64,000 nucleotides of DNA from CAZHYV01 sp964537055 (GCA_964537055.1 CAZHYV010000005.1:62001-126000); one strand, 5' to 3'; shown: positions 52,079 through 62,212, numbered from the stretch's first letter. Numbers and translations: made by a program. The notes: generated from the sequence alone by a model not told the origin.

Positions 52079-53301
52079 TGCAGCCAACATCTTCAAAGTT
52101 CCAGCAAGCCTATGAACCTGACCAGCGCACTTATGATCGGATCATCCTCATTGTCATGGATTCTGTCGGCTGTGGAGCAGCCAAAGATGCAAAGAAGTAT
52201 GGGGATCAAGACAGCAACACCCTTACCAACCTAAGTCGTGCGGTCGGCGGGCTTTCCCTGCCCCACTTTGCGGAATTAGGCTTGATGAAGATTACTCCTA
52301 TTCTTGGTACCGAAACGCCCCCTTCGATTCTTGGCGCCTACGGCCGAATGCAAGAAGCCAGCGCTGGCAAAGATACTACCACAGGTCATTTTGAAATCGC
52401 GGGGTTGATTACAGAGAAACCCTTACCCGTGTTTCCAAACGGCTTTCCCCAAGCCATGCTAGAAGTCTTCTCGAAGCAAACAGGCCGCGGCGTTTTGTGC
52501 AACCAGCCTGCCTCAGGGACCCAGGTGATTGAGGATTTTGGTGCCCAGCATCTGCGAACGGGAAAACTCATTGTCTATACCTCTGCCGATAGCGTCTTTC
52601 AAATTGCTGCTCACGAAGAGGTAGTCCCGATCGAGGAACTCTATCGAATTGGACAAATGGCCAGAACCTTGTGCGATGAGTATGGGATTGGACGTGTGAT
52701 TGTGCGTCCTTTCATCGGACAGCCCGGATCGTTCCAAAGAACCTACAACCGGCGGGATTTTTCTCTGGTCCCAAAAGAGCCCACGGTCCTTGATGCCGTG
52801 CACCAAGCAGGGCTTCCGGTGGTGGGGATTGGAAAAATTTGGGATATTTTCTCAGGCCGGGGGGTCAGTGAAAACATCCACTCCGAGGGAAATCTGGACG
52901 GGATGAAGCAAACGCTGGAAGCGATGAAGCAGGTCAAAGAAGGGCTTATCTTCTGCAATCTAGTCGATTTTGATATGCTCTATGGCCATAGGCGGGATGT
53001 GGCGGGCTATGCCAAAGCGCTGGTGGAAATGGACGCATGGCTACCCCAGCTAAGGCAGGCCGTCACTGAACGAGACCTGGTAATGATCACTGCGGACCAT
53101 GGGAATGATCCCACGTTCCCTGGTTCTGACCACACCCGTGAGGATGTGCCCATTTTGGCCTTTTCGAAGCATCCTCCCAAGCAGCCGGATTTGGGAACAC
53201 GCCAGGGGTTTTATGATGTGGCGCAAACGATCTGCGACGCCTTGAACCTGCCCGTATGGCCCCGGGGAAGAAGCTTCTTACCAGCAAGGGAACCGCGATA
53301 A
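52078..53301 (+). CDS. deoB: Phosphopentomutase
   Basis: DeoB interconverts (deoxy)ribose-1-phosphate and (deoxy)ribose-5-phosphate, linking nucleoside phosphorylases to DeoC. The 407-residue protein belongs to the alkaline phosphatase superfamily. Visible motifs are the metal-binding VMDSVGCGAAKDA (about residues 23-35), GKDTTTGHFEIAG with the phosphorylated threonine, and TADHGNDPTFPGSDHTRE near the C terminus. It is translationally coupled to deoC. Confidence 0.96.
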   Translation: MQPTSSKFQQAYEPDQRTYDRIILIVMDSVGCGAAKDAKKYGDQDSNTLTNLSRAVGGLSLPHFAELGLMKITPILGTETPPSILGAYGRMQEASAGKDTTTGHFEIAGLITEKPLPVFPNGFPQAMLEVFSKQTGRGVLCNQPASGTQVIEDFGAQHLRTGKLIVYTSADSVFQIAAHEEVVPIEELYRIGQMARTLCDEYGIGRVIVRPFIGQPGSFQRTYNRRDFSLVPKEPTVLDAVHQAGLPVVGIGKIWDIFSGRGVSENIHSEGNLDGMKQTLEAMKQVKEGLIFCNLVDFDMLYGHRRDVAGYAKALVEMDAWLPQLRQAVTERDLVMITADHGNDPTFPGSDHTREDVPILAFSKHPPKQPDLGTRQGFYDVAQTICDALNLPVWPRGRSFLPAREPR

Positions 53302-53351
53302 GAACATAATATTTTCTTCTTGTTTATCGGTCTTTATGCTACCTTGCCTAC

Positions 53352-55859
53352 ATGTACGTCCTATCGCAGTGGCATCTTCGTCATGGGTCTGCCGTAAAGC
53401 ATACTTCGGCTCTTCTAATCATCCTTTTCCTAACAAGCCTTGTTGCTTGTAAACAACCCCCACGCGATGCTTGGGTAGTAGGATCGATGGGAGCAGACAA
53501 AGGGCTCCTTCCTTATGATAGTACGATCACACCGATCAAGCCATCGGTTCAGGTAAGATTTCCTTTGTTCACCAGGACAGATTTCAGCCCCCGTAAGTTT
53601 TCCCATCCTTTGCGAGAAGCGATGGCCCTAGGAGATTTAAACCAGGATCGAAAGTTAGATCTAGTCACAACTTTTTTTGATCCGTATTCAATAGAACCCA
53701 AGGTCCTTGTGTTTTTTGGTAAGGATCAATTTGGTAGCTTTGATCCCCCGACTGAGCTTTCCACCTTGGTTGATCCTGACTACACTGCCAATCCTGCCTC
53801 CATCATGATTCAGGATGTCGATCAGGACTCCATTCTTGATATTGTGATCGCTTCTAACTCTATCTTCCAAACAGAGCAGAAGATAACCATTTTCTGGGGT
53901 GAAGGAAATGGAACCTTTCGTCGTGGGAATTTCGACTTTAGGATGGCTTCTGGGGTTTCGAAGGTTTTGGTTGAGAAACTTCGATACTCTGATCCAATGC
54001 CCAGCCTCTTTTGGATAGATGAAGAGCAAAAGCAAATCTATCTTCGAAAGAATGATGGGGGAACCCGAAACTTTCTTCCCCCTTTGGTCGCCTTTACCAA
54101 CCTAGGCAAAGGAGAGGTGATCCTGTGGAAAGCAACGGATTTAGACTACGATCAAAATACCGACTTTGTCCTGTTAGAAAAGGTGACCACCCTAAACAAG
54201 ACTTCCTTCTCGATAAGAATGATCAAAGGAGATGGGAAGGGTGGATTTGTTGAAGCACCCGCGTTTACCTTGCCTAAAGATCTAATTGCTTATGACCTCA
54301 TCGATATGGACCAGGATGGTCTTTTAGACCTTTTGGTATCAGAGCCACATTTGGATGAAAAAGGGTTTGTCGATCCTGGTCAAAGGAGACTTCTTGTTTG
54401 GAAAGGCGATTCTTCAGGACGCTATCGGATGGAGGCTCCACTGCTGGATGTCGTGATTCCAGAGATAGATATGCTGGGTGGTTTTCTTGCAGATTTAGAT
54501 AAAAATGGTATCGAAGAGCTGCTCTGCTTTTCTTCAAACAGAATACTAATTTTCCGAAAAGGTGGCGACGGATGGAAACTCTCTCGAGTACTCAATGGGC
54601 AAGAAGAACTAGGTTTTTATTTTCTCAATACAGTGAGCACCTATGATCTGGAAACAGATGGAAAACAAGAGATCATCACCTACAGCAGAGCGGGTGTCCT
54701 CAACATGATCAAGCAGGAGAAAACCAATTTCTCTCTTTATAAACAAACGAGCATGGTTCCTTTAGACTTAGGGCCTCTGATCGCCACCACGATTTCTTAT
54801 TCTTCGGGGAATGGATTGCCTGAGCTTCGTATTTTTGATCAAAACAAAAATTGGATGTACCGACTTACAAGCAGCGATATCCCCCTCTTTCAACCTGATT
54901 CTATGTTGTACACAGGAATCGCTCTGTCGAACTCGACCCATGCGGCTGCCCTAGGAAGTCTTCGTGCACGTGAAGGGAACAACTTCATGCCTCTCCTTGG
55001 TAAAGAGGGAGGAAATGAGAAATTATTCCTCTACGATCGTTGCTCGGAACCTAATTCATATAGAGCACAGACATGTGGCAAAGCAGCGGAAATCTCTCTT
55101 GCTAGCATCAAGAACCCCAACGGCATCGTGATTACAGACACGATCCCAGCAGAGAAAGATGGGAACATGGATCTTCTGATCAGTTCGCCCGATGGAATTT
55201 ACCAGCTGCAAGGAAATGGATGGTGGTCGTTTGGAAGTCCAACCCTCATCTCGCTCCTCCCCTTCCCTCAAAAAAATGTAACCTCGGTCAAAACGGTTGA
55301 TTTAAACCAAGACGGGCTTTTGGATATCGTACTTTCTAGCTCGATCGAGCGTAAACTTGCTGTATTTTTGCGAGCCCGTGATACAAAAGCCTGGGTCCAG
55401 TCAGCCTCGATCGAAGCAAAGGAAGGGGTAGGTCCCATTGCCACGGCCGATATGAATAACGATCTCATTCCTGATCTCGTTTGGGTTGATGGATGGGGCA
55501 GCAAGGTACACATAAGTTATATGGATGAAAATGGGCAACTACGACAGGGAGCCATACAAATAGATGTAGGAGCTCCGGTTGAAGGAATGACACTCGCCGA
55601 TCTGAATCAGGACCAAATTCCCGATATCGTCGTTACTTTGCCGAATCAGAACGCCATTCGTCTGATTTTGAGCAAAAAAGACAGAAGCGGTTTCTTTGCC
55701 ATGGCCCCGCTTCCCACCGGCCAACGCCCCACCAAAGTGGTAGTGACCGAGAAAACCAAAGACCATGATTTAGGGATCTACGTCGTCAACCAAGACAGTG
55801 GAACCATCAGTGCCTTTGTTCTCCCTCGCTGGGACACGGATTGGTTCTCCGCCCCATAA
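53352..55859 (+). CDS. Large FG-GAP repeat lipoprotein, first of a tandem pair
   Basis: The 835-residue product has a signal peptide with lipobox SLVAC (Cys33) and about nine aspartate-rich FG-GAP/VCBS motifs spread over the length, for example DLNQDRKLDLV, DVDQDSILDIV, DMDQDGLLDLL and DLNQDQIPDIV. These fold as beta-propellers, probably two, with calcium in the loops, as in integrin alpha chains. The protein is probably a surface or outer-membrane lipoprotein, binding partner unknown. The following gene is a close paralogue, especially at the C terminus. No Shine-Dalgarno precedes the ATG. Confidence 0.8.
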   Translation: MYVLSQWHLRHGSAVKHTSALLIILFLTSLVACKQPPRDAWVVGSMGADKGLLPYDSTITPIKPSVQVRFPLFTRTDFSPRKFSHPLREAMALGDLNQDRKLDLVTTFFDPYSIEPKVLVFFGKDQFGSFDPPTELSTLVDPDYTANPASIMIQDVDQDSILDIVIASNSIFQTEQKITIFWGEGNGTFRRGNFDFRMASGVSKVLVEKLRYSDPMPSLFWIDEEQKQIYLRKNDGGTRNFLPPLVAFTNLGKGEVILWKATDLDYDQNTDFVLLEKVTTLNKTSFSIRMIKGDGKGGFVEAPAFTLPKDLIAYDLIDMDQDGLLDLLVSEPHLDEKGFVDPGQRRLLVWKGDSSGRYRMEAPLLDVVIPEIDMLGGFLADLDKNGIEELLCFSSNRILIFRKGGDGWKLSRVLNGQEELGFYFLNTVSTYDLETDGKQEIITYSRAGVLNMIKQEKTNFSLYKQTSMVPLDLGPLIATTISYSSGNGLPELRIFDQNKNWMYRLTSSDIPLFQPDSMLYTGIALSNSTHAAALGSLRAREGNNFMPLLGKEGGNEKLFLYDRCSEPNSYRAQTCGKAAEISLASIKNPNGIVITDTIPAEKDGNMDLLISSPDGIYQLQGNGWWSFGSPTLISLLPFPQKNVTSVKTVDLNQDGLLDIVLSSSIERKLAVFLRARDTKAWVQSASIEAKEGVGPIATADMNNDLIPDLVWVDGWGSKVHISYMDENGQLRQGAIQIDVGAPVEGMTLADLNQDQIPDIVVTLPNQNAIRLILSKKDRSGFFAMAPLPTGQRPTKVVVTEKTKDHDLGIYVVNQDSGTISAFVLPRWDTDWFSAP

Positions 55860-55896
55860 TCCTTCTCGCTCGTCAAAATACTTCTCATTTGCAAAA

Positions 55897-58449
55897 ATGA
55901 AATATGGTGGTAGTTTTGCATACATGTGCACATTCATCCCAAACGTTCTTGTTGGATATCGAACGTTCTTAAAGCCTGCTTTTCTTTTTCTTGCCTGGCT
56001 TGCATTGTTCAACTCATCCGCCTGCGACAATCCTCCGAAAGATGCTTGGTTTGTTCATGCAATGGGGAAGGAGAAGGGATTGTTGCCTTCTGAGCCCAAG
56101 CAGCCGCTTGTTCAGGTAGAATTTCCCCAGTATGTAAGAACTGATTTTTATCCTCATAAATTTCCTTCGTTAAAGCAAGGCACCATGCTTGCGGGCGATT
56201 TTAATCAAGATCAAAAGCTCGATGTGGTCATGGCTTCTTTCGATGAGTATACAGGGCAAGAAAAAATTGTCCTGTTTGTCGGGAAAGATCAGTGGGGCGG
56301 CTTTGAAGCCCCCAAGGAACTCTCCTTAAAAAAGAATCCACGTGATCCTTCGGTATATCCATACGCCATGGTCCTTCAGGACGTGGATGCCGATTCTCAT
56401 CTAGATATTGTGATTGGCTCGAAGGTAGACAGTTCGAGCGATGATTGGAGGATTCATATCCTTTGGGGGGACGGGCTTGGTAATTTTCAGCTTCAGGAAA
56501 TTCCATGTAAAATTGATCGGTTCAACCACTCGCAATTGGTTGTAGAGAAGCTCCATGTTTCAGATCGATTTCCAAGCATTCTCTGGAAGAGCCAATCGAT
56601 TGGGTACACTCTCATTGCTGAACATACAGGCATGCGGAATTTTTTGCCCGTTCGTGCTCCTTTCTTTACCAATCGAAGTGGAGAAACGATTCAGGAGCGA
56701 GCGGACGACCTTGACCACGATGGTCACCTTGACTTCCTAAGGGTGGTAAGATTAGATTTCGCTGGTTCGACTCGATTCTTCGTTGTGGTCACCCAATCTG
56801 ATGGCAAAGGAAACTATTCAGAATTTGAATCTTTTAGGATTCCTGATGGAGTTGAGCCTCATGATTTTATCGATCTCGACCAGGACGGAACTTTAGATTT
56901 GCTCGTCTCAGCGTTTTATGAAGATGAAAAGGGGGTACGTGATCCTAACCAGAAGAGGCTGCTCGTGTGGAAAGGCCTTCCTATCGGTCAATATCGTAAG
57001 GAGTCTCCTCTATTAAATGTAGTCGTCTCGGATGCAAAAGTTCCAACACTCTATTCTTACCTCCCACAAATGGATATAAAGCGCTGTTTCTTTAAAGATT
57101 TAGACAGCAATGGAATTCCGGAATTACTTATCTATTCTGCGTCTAGGATTCTCATTTTACAGAGAGATCAGAAGGGTGAGTGGACGCTCGATCGCGTGCT
57201 CAACAAACAGGAAGAACTAGGTCTGTACGATATAAACACGGTCATCCCGTACGATGTAGATCTGGATGGAAATTTCGAAATTTTGACTTACAGCCAAGCA
57301 GGCGTCTTGAACATCCTCAAGCAGGATAAGAAGGCAAGCACCTACTTCGTTTCTAAACAAATGGGGCAATTTCCCATTGAACTCGGTCCCATCGTCGCCA
57401 TGCCCTCTGATGCTCGATATGTTCAAGAAAAGAAAGTCCCTGAAGTCCGCATCTTTGATCAGAAAGATACCTGGATGTACCAACTTCGGAATGGCGATAT
57501 TCCTTTGTTTTGGGGAGACCATTTTCTTCGCAGAAAAGTTAAATTTGGATTCTCTGTCCAGTCGGCCGCCAGCGAAAGCGAGTTTATGGCACTTTTGGGA
57601 AGAAGAGGGATGGGCATCGATACCTTGTATCTTTATAAGAATTGCTACCAAACCAGCGACTTCGACCCACTCAGTTGTAATCTAGACAACACGATTCCTC
57701 TGACAACCATAAAGGGTCCCAAAGAGGTCCAGCTGGTGGACTTAAATCGTGATGAGCAAAAAGACATCCTTCTGACCGCATCCGATGGGGTTTACCTGCT
57801 TTCAAGGAATGGATTGAATTTTACTCAGCCTCGGTTATTACCGCTGGATTCTCCTCCCAAAACTGAAATATCTTCTGTCAAAGTCGCCGACTTAAACCAG
57901 GATGGATGGCTCGATCTGATCCTTACCCTGCCTACAGAACGTAGGGTTGCCGTGTTCTTGTGGGATCATGATGGCAAGCAATGGTCCTCATCGTCCTTCA
58001 TCGAAATGGATCAAGATATCGGTGAGGTCTTGATTACCCAGGTCAATATCGACAAATACCCGGATGTAGTGGTTTCAGAAGCGCTAGGAGGGAAAGTGCA
58101 CTTTTACTATACAAAAGAGGATGGACAACTAACGAAACTGCTTGACCCAATTGAATTAGGCTCTCCTATAGGAGGGATGGCACTCGCCCACCTCAATCAA
58201 GACCAGTTCCCTGATTTTGTCGTTACCCTCCCAGAGCAGAATGCCATCCGTCTCATCATGAGCAGAAAAGACGGTGCTGGTTTCTTTGCAATGACCCCGC
58301 TTCCCACGGGGCAACGCCCCACTAACGTGGTGGTTACCGAGAAAACCAAAGATTGCGAGCCTTTTATTTATGTCGTGAATAAAGACAGTGGAACCATCAG
58401 TGCTTTTGTGCTTCCTAAGTTGGTCACAGATTCCTTCCCCACACCATAA
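55897..58449 (+). CDS. Large FG-GAP repeat lipoprotein, second of a tandem pair
   Basis: The product is 850 residues from the ATG at 55897 (55924 is possible; earlier in-frame sequence overlaps the previous gene). A hydrophobic stretch ends in a lipobox NSSAC (Cys43). About ten aspartate-rich motifs recur: DFNQDQKLDVV, DVDADSHLDIV, DLDHDGHLDFL, DLDQDGTLDLL, DLNQDGWLDLI and HLNQDQFPDFV. The architecture and C-terminal 90 residues closely match the preceding gene, including TPLPTGQRPTNVVVTEKTKD versus PLPTGQRPTKVVVTEKTKD. It arose by tandem duplication, with later divergence of the middle part. A surface-binding role is inferred only. Confidence 0.8.
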   Translation: MKYGGSFAYMCTFIPNVLVGYRTFLKPAFLFLAWLALFNSSACDNPPKDAWFVHAMGKEKGLLPSEPKQPLVQVEFPQYVRTDFYPHKFPSLKQGTMLAGDFNQDQKLDVVMASFDEYTGQEKIVLFVGKDQWGGFEAPKELSLKKNPRDPSVYPYAMVLQDVDADSHLDIVIGSKVDSSSDDWRIHILWGDGLGNFQLQEIPCKIDRFNHSQLVVEKLHVSDRFPSILWKSQSIGYTLIAEHTGMRNFLPVRAPFFTNRSGETIQERADDLDHDGHLDFLRVVRLDFAGSTRFFVVVTQSDGKGNYSEFESFRIPDGVEPHDFIDLDQDGTLDLLVSAFYEDEKGVRDPNQKRLLVWKGLPIGQYRKESPLLNVVVSDAKVPTLYSYLPQMDIKRCFFKDLDSNGIPELLIYSASRILILQRDQKGEWTLDRVLNKQEELGLYDINTVIPYDVDLDGNFEILTYSQAGVLNILKQDKKASTYFVSKQMGQFPIELGPIVAMPSDARYVQEKKVPEVRIFDQKDTWMYQLRNGDIPLFWGDHFLRRKVKFGFSVQSAASESEFMALLGRRGMGIDTLYLYKNCYQTSDFDPLSCNLDNTIPLTTIKGPKEVQLVDLNRDEQKDILLTASDGVYLLSRNGLNFTQPRLLPLDSPPKTEISSVKVADLNQDGWLDLILTLPTERRVAVFLWDHDGKQWSSSSFIEMDQDIGEVLITQVNIDKYPDVVVSEALGGKVHFYYTKEDGQLTKLLDPIELGSPIGGMALAHLNQDQFPDFVVTLPEQNAIRLIMSRKDGAGFFAMTPLPTGQRPTNVVVTEKTKDCEPFIYVVNKDSGTISAFVLPKLVTDSFPTP

Positions 58450-58551
58450 AAAAGGGTTTATCTTTAAAGCTTCATGCTCCTTTAAGGCTTCGTTCTCGTC
58501 TGAAGAAGTCCGCTTTCTTGCTCGCAAGAAATGTAGCATCTTCCTCGGCGT

Positions 58552-58617
58552 TGGACAAAATTTCACACCTGCAAAAAAAAGTCTGGACAAAATTTTATAG
58601 GTACCTAATATTGTCCA
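58552..58617 (+). promoter_or_regulatory. Direct and inverted TGGACAA repeats with a promoter directly before the ATPase gene
   Basis: TGGACAAAATTT occurs at 58552-58563 and again at 58584-58595, 32 bases apart, and its inverse TTGTCCA lies at 58611-58617, touching the start codon. A palindrome TAGGTACCTA occupies 58598-58607. TGGACA (58584) and TAATAT (58606-58611) could serve as -35 and -10, placing transcription at about the ATG. A DNA-binding repressor site is plausible. Confidence 0.45.
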
Positions 58618-59823
58618 ATGGGAACAATTCCTCGTCGAGTTGAATCTTACATCTACAAAGACCTCTCAAAAAAAATGGTCCTTTTGTCTGGACCCAGGCA
58701 ATGCGGAAAGACGACCCTCGTTTCCTCGATTGCCAGCCACTATGACGGAACCTATTATAACTGGGATAACCCTAGCGCTCGAAAACAGATTCTGCACTTC
58801 CAGCCAGATCTCCATTCGTCGCTTTGGGTTTTTGATGAGCTTCACAAATTTAAACGATGGCGAGATTTTTTAAAGGGTCTTTATGATACGTATCACTCTC
58901 AAAAGAAAAACATTCTCGTCACAGGAAGTGCTAAGTTAGAGCTGTATGGCCGTGGGGGAGATTCTCTCCAGGGCCGCTACTTTGCGCATCATCTCCATCC
59001 GCTCACTTTTTCAGAAATCGAAAGATTGAAAGAAGTACCCTTGGATGAGATCCCCAGGCTAGACCAGAATCCATCCGCTCATTCAATGGATACGCTGAAA
59101 AGCCTTTTAACTCTGGGAGGATTCCCCGAGCCTTTCTTATCTGGGTCAGCTACCGAGGCCTCTCGGTGGCGATTGAATTACGGCGCACGTCTTGTCCAAG
59201 AAGAGGTAAAAAGTCTTGAACAAACCCAAGAACTTGAGCGATTAGAACTTCTTTTCGAGCGACTTAGCGATATCGCAGGCTCGATTGTTTCTATCAATAG
59301 TCTAAGGGAAGATCTAGAAGTCGCCTTTGGCACCGTAAAACAATGGCTTACAATTCTAGAAAAGCTCGATGCAATTTTTCGGATTTCTCCGTTTGGGCCC
59401 CCTCGGATTAAGACCGTAAAAAAAGAGCAGAAACTTTATTTTTGGGATTGGGCTCATGCTACCTCAGACGGAGCTCGTTTCGAAAACCTGATCGCAATGC
59501 ACCTTCTTCGCCTGGTCCACTTTATGACCGATATTTATGGAGAAAAAGCAGAGCTTCGCTATTTTCGTGATCGGTTAGGACATGAGGTTGATTTCATCGT
59601 CCTACGCAAGTCAAAACCCTGGTTTGCCGTGGAGGTAAAATTATCAGAGGGACCTTTGGCGAAGAGCTTTGAATACTTTCTCACCAGGCTTCCTGCGTCT
59701 ATGCACTGTCCTTACGGGTTTCAAGTATTTTTGCATGGAAGGAGAGAGACCTCCTTAGGAAACATTGGACAGACGCAGGTCTACTCCGTCTCAGCAAGCC
59801 GATTCCTTGCCAACCTGCCTTAG
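58618..59823 (+). CDS. AAA_14/DUF4143-type ATP-binding protein
   Basis: The 401-residue product has an AAA_14 ATPase domain with Walker A GPRQCGKTT (residues 24-32) and Walker B WVFDELHKFKRW. A C-terminal DUF4143 region, including the RYFRDRLGHEVDFIV segment, carries the PD-(D/E)XK-like pattern (DFIVL, then EVK). Proteins of this build occur widely and repeatedly; their function is not established, though links to toxin-antitoxin-like or nucleoid roles have been suggested. It lies between the FG-GAP pair and deoA, oriented with them, and has no Shine-Dalgarno. Confidence 0.85.
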   Translation: MGTIPRRVESYIYKDLSKKMVLLSGPRQCGKTTLVSSIASHYDGTYYNWDNPSARKQILHFQPDLHSSLWVFDELHKFKRWRDFLKGLYDTYHSQKKNILVTGSAKLELYGRGGDSLQGRYFAHHLHPLTFSEIERLKEVPLDEIPRLDQNPSAHSMDTLKSLLTLGGFPEPFLSGSATEASRWRLNYGARLVQEEVKSLEQTQELERLELLFERLSDIAGSIVSINSLREDLEVAFGTVKQWLTILEKLDAIFRISPFGPPRIKTVKKEQKLYFWDWAHATSDGARFENLIAMHLLRLVHFMTDIYGEKAELRYFRDRLGHEVDFIVLRKSKPWFAVEVKLSEGPLAKSFEYFLTRLPASMHCPYGFQVFLHGRRETSLGNIGQTQVYSVSASRFLANLP

Positions 59824-59943
59824 CTCCGTCTAGACAGATTGTCGAACCAAACCGCTTGCCGAGACAAACCGCCAGCACCCGCCATTTTATCAACCTTTCG
59901 CTAGCCGAATTGCCCAAATTTGTGTATATGTCTGAGCGGTCCT

Positions 59944-61284
59944 ATGCTTGACAAGTTGCCCTTTAACATGATTGACGTCATCCGAAAGAAACGGGATGAC
60001 TTTCCTCTTTCTCATGATGACATCCAAGGATTCGTATCTGCCTACACAGAAGAGCGAATTCCAGATTACCAAGCAGCTTCCTTACTCATGGCCATTTTTC
60101 TGCGAGGCCTTTCCGATGAGGAACTTTTCTCATTGACCCATGCCATGCTTTATTCTGGCGCACAGATGGATCTTTCCTCGATTCGAGGACCGAAGATTGG
60201 GAAACACTCGACCGGAGGCGTGGGAGACAAGCTTTCTATCCATCTTGTTCCCGCGGTTGCTGCCTGCGGCGTGTATGTGCCCAAGCTTTCTGGACGGGGG
60301 CTCGGTCATACTGGAGGCACCCTGGATAAACTTGACTCGATCCCTGGGTTTAATACACAAATTCCTATCGAAACGTTTACCGAGGTATTAAAAACTTCTG
60401 GGTTCTCGATTACCGGTGCTTCGCAGGATTTAGTGCCCGCAGACAAAAAGATTTATGCTCTTCGCGATGTTACGGGGACGGTCGAATCCATTCCCCTCAT
60501 TGCGGCCTCGATTATGTCTAAAAAACTAGCAGAAGGACTGGATGGGATGGTTCTCGACGTCAAAGTCGGAAGTGGGGCCCTCATGAAAACGCTTGCTGAT
60601 TCAAAAAAGCTCGCAAGCGCTCTTTTGGCATTGGGAAAAAGTGCAGGCAAGCAGATCTCCGCATTCATTACCACCATGGATCAACCTCTGGGCCGATGGA
60701 TTGGCAATGCCGTTGAAATCAACGAATCCATCGAGATTCTTCGAGGCAAAGGTCCCCAGGATCTTTCCCTGCTGACCCGAGAATTGGGTGGCGAGATGTT
60801 ACGGCTGGGAGGGGTAGTCAAAGACCGTGCCGAAGGGGCTGCTAGGATTGAGGAGGTGCTCCAAAATGGGCAGGCATTACAGTGCCTGGCCCAAAGTACA
60901 AAGCTCCAGGGCGCCACCATAGACCTAGCCGAAGAAGGAGAGGTGTGGTTCCAGAAGAACCACTACAAGCACCGGCATGCCATTTTTGCAGAACAAAGTG
61001 GGTACGTCACCAAGATCGAGGCGCTTGAGGTAGGGCTTTCAGGAGTCGCCCTAGGCATTGGGCGTATGAAAAAAAAGGATGCGATCGATCCCAAAGCATT
61101 CATTTACCTGGATAAAAAATGTGGTGAGTTTGTCCACAAAGGCGAGGCACTTTGCCATTTTGCAGCAGCGGAAGATTTGGCAGAAGATCGTCTGATCGAA
61201 GCCCAAACACGTTTGCGTGGTGCCTACTCCGTCGATAAAGTAGCACCTCAGGCAAATCCGCTGATTGTAGAGGTATTTTCATGA
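59944..61284 (+). CDS. deoA: Thymidine/pyrimidine-nucleoside phosphorylase
   Basis: The enzyme cleaves thymidine, deoxyuridine and possibly uridine to base and sugar-1-phosphate. The start at 59944 gives 446 residues; 59968 is an alternative. The family signature KHSTGGVGDKLS (residues about 85-96), SGRGLGHTGGTLDKLDS and the C-terminal helix-beta domain are clear. The basis for deoA versus pdp (substrate range) cannot be settled from sequence. It overlaps punA by ATGA, so they are co-translated. Confidence 0.93.
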   Translation: MLDKLPFNMIDVIRKKRDDFPLSHDDIQGFVSAYTEERIPDYQAASLLMAIFLRGLSDEELFSLTHAMLYSGAQMDLSSIRGPKIGKHSTGGVGDKLSIHLVPAVAACGVYVPKLSGRGLGHTGGTLDKLDSIPGFNTQIPIETFTEVLKTSGFSITGASQDLVPADKKIYALRDVTGTVESIPLIAASIMSKKLAEGLDGMVLDVKVGSGALMKTLADSKKLASALLALGKSAGKQISAFITTMDQPLGRWIGNAVEINESIEILRGKGPQDLSLLTRELGGEMLRLGGVVKDRAEGAARIEEVLQNGQALQCLAQSTKLQGATIDLAEEGEVWFQKNHYKHRHAIFAEQSGYVTKIEALEVGLSGVALGIGRMKKKDAIDPKAFIYLDKKCGEFVHKGEALCHFAAAEDLAEDRLIEAQTRLRGAYSVDKVAPQANPLIVEVFS

Positions 61285-62117
61285 AGTTATCCGAACAAGT
61301 AAACCAAGTCGCCCAAAACATAAAACACCTGTTGCCCAAAGGCGCCTCTCCGAAGGTAGGAATGGTTCTTGGGTCCGGATGGGGGGCGTATGGGTCGACT
61401 CTAACCGACAGCATTCCCCTTAGCTATCGAGATATCGGGATTCCCGTCTCTGAAGTGGTTGGTCATAGCAATCGTCTTCTCTATGGGAAGAAATTCGGGG
61501 TAGATGCCCTGATCATGCAAGGACGTATCCATTATTATGAGGGGTATGACCTACAGACGGTGGTACTTCCGATCCGAGCCCTGATAGCCTGTGGCTGTAA
61601 CATCATGATCCTGACCAATGCCGCAGGAGGAATTCAAAAGGGGATGTTCCCTGGCCAAATTGCTGTAATCTCTGACCACATTAACTTTTTGGGGATATCT
61701 CCGCTTCTTGGGAAGAACGATCCTGCGCTAGGAACAAGATTTCCGGAAATGAACCATGCCTACGATAGGCAGCTGCAAGCCTTGGCGCACAAGGTAGGAA
61801 AGTCGTTACACCTTCGTCTTGCCTCGGGCGTCTATGCGATGGTCTCTGGGCCCCAGTACGAGACTCCGGCTGAGATTCAGATGCTTGCCCGCCTGGGAGC
61901 AGACTTAACAGGCATGTCCACCGTGCCCGAGACGATCGCTGCCAGGCACATGGGAGCACGCGTCCTTGGCCTAAGCTGCGTTACCAATCTCGCTGCCGGT
62001 CTTTCCGAGGTTCCGCCTACCCACGAAGAAGTGACCGAAACCGCATTACGAGCTCAGCGTGATTTCGTTGCCCTGCTCGATGGGATGATGCAAGAACTTT
62101 CGCAAGAACTTTTGTAG
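61281..62117 (+). CDS. punA: Purine nucleoside phosphorylase
   Basis: PNP converts (deoxy)inosine and guanosine to base and sugar-1-phosphate. The 278-residue protein is of the trimeric PNP-I type: VLGSGWGAYG at the phosphate loop, GHSNRLLYGK, GRIHYYEGYD, TNAAGGI and the substrate-binding SGPQYETPAE segment all match. It starts within deoA (ATGA). Together with deoA and deoB it feeds sugar phosphates to DeoC. Confidence 0.95.
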   Translation: MKLSEQVNQVAQNIKHLLPKGASPKVGMVLGSGWGAYGSTLTDSIPLSYRDIGIPVSEVVGHSNRLLYGKKFGVDALIMQGRIHYYEGYDLQTVVLPIRALIACGCNIMILTNAAGGIQKGMFPGQIAVISDHINFLGISPLLGKNDPALGTRFPEMNHAYDRQLQALAHKVGKSLHLRLASGVYAMVSGPQYETPAEIQMLARLGADLTGMSTVPETIAARHMGARVLGLSCVTNLAAGLSEVPPTHEEVTETALRAQRDFVALLDGMMQELSQELL

Positions 62118-62212
62118 CAGAAGCAGAGGTAGGCGCCAAGAGGGAAGCATGAAAAATCAACGTCAGGAAATGAGTCTGAGATATTCTCTAAAAATTCACA
62201 CGAGGAGCATGC

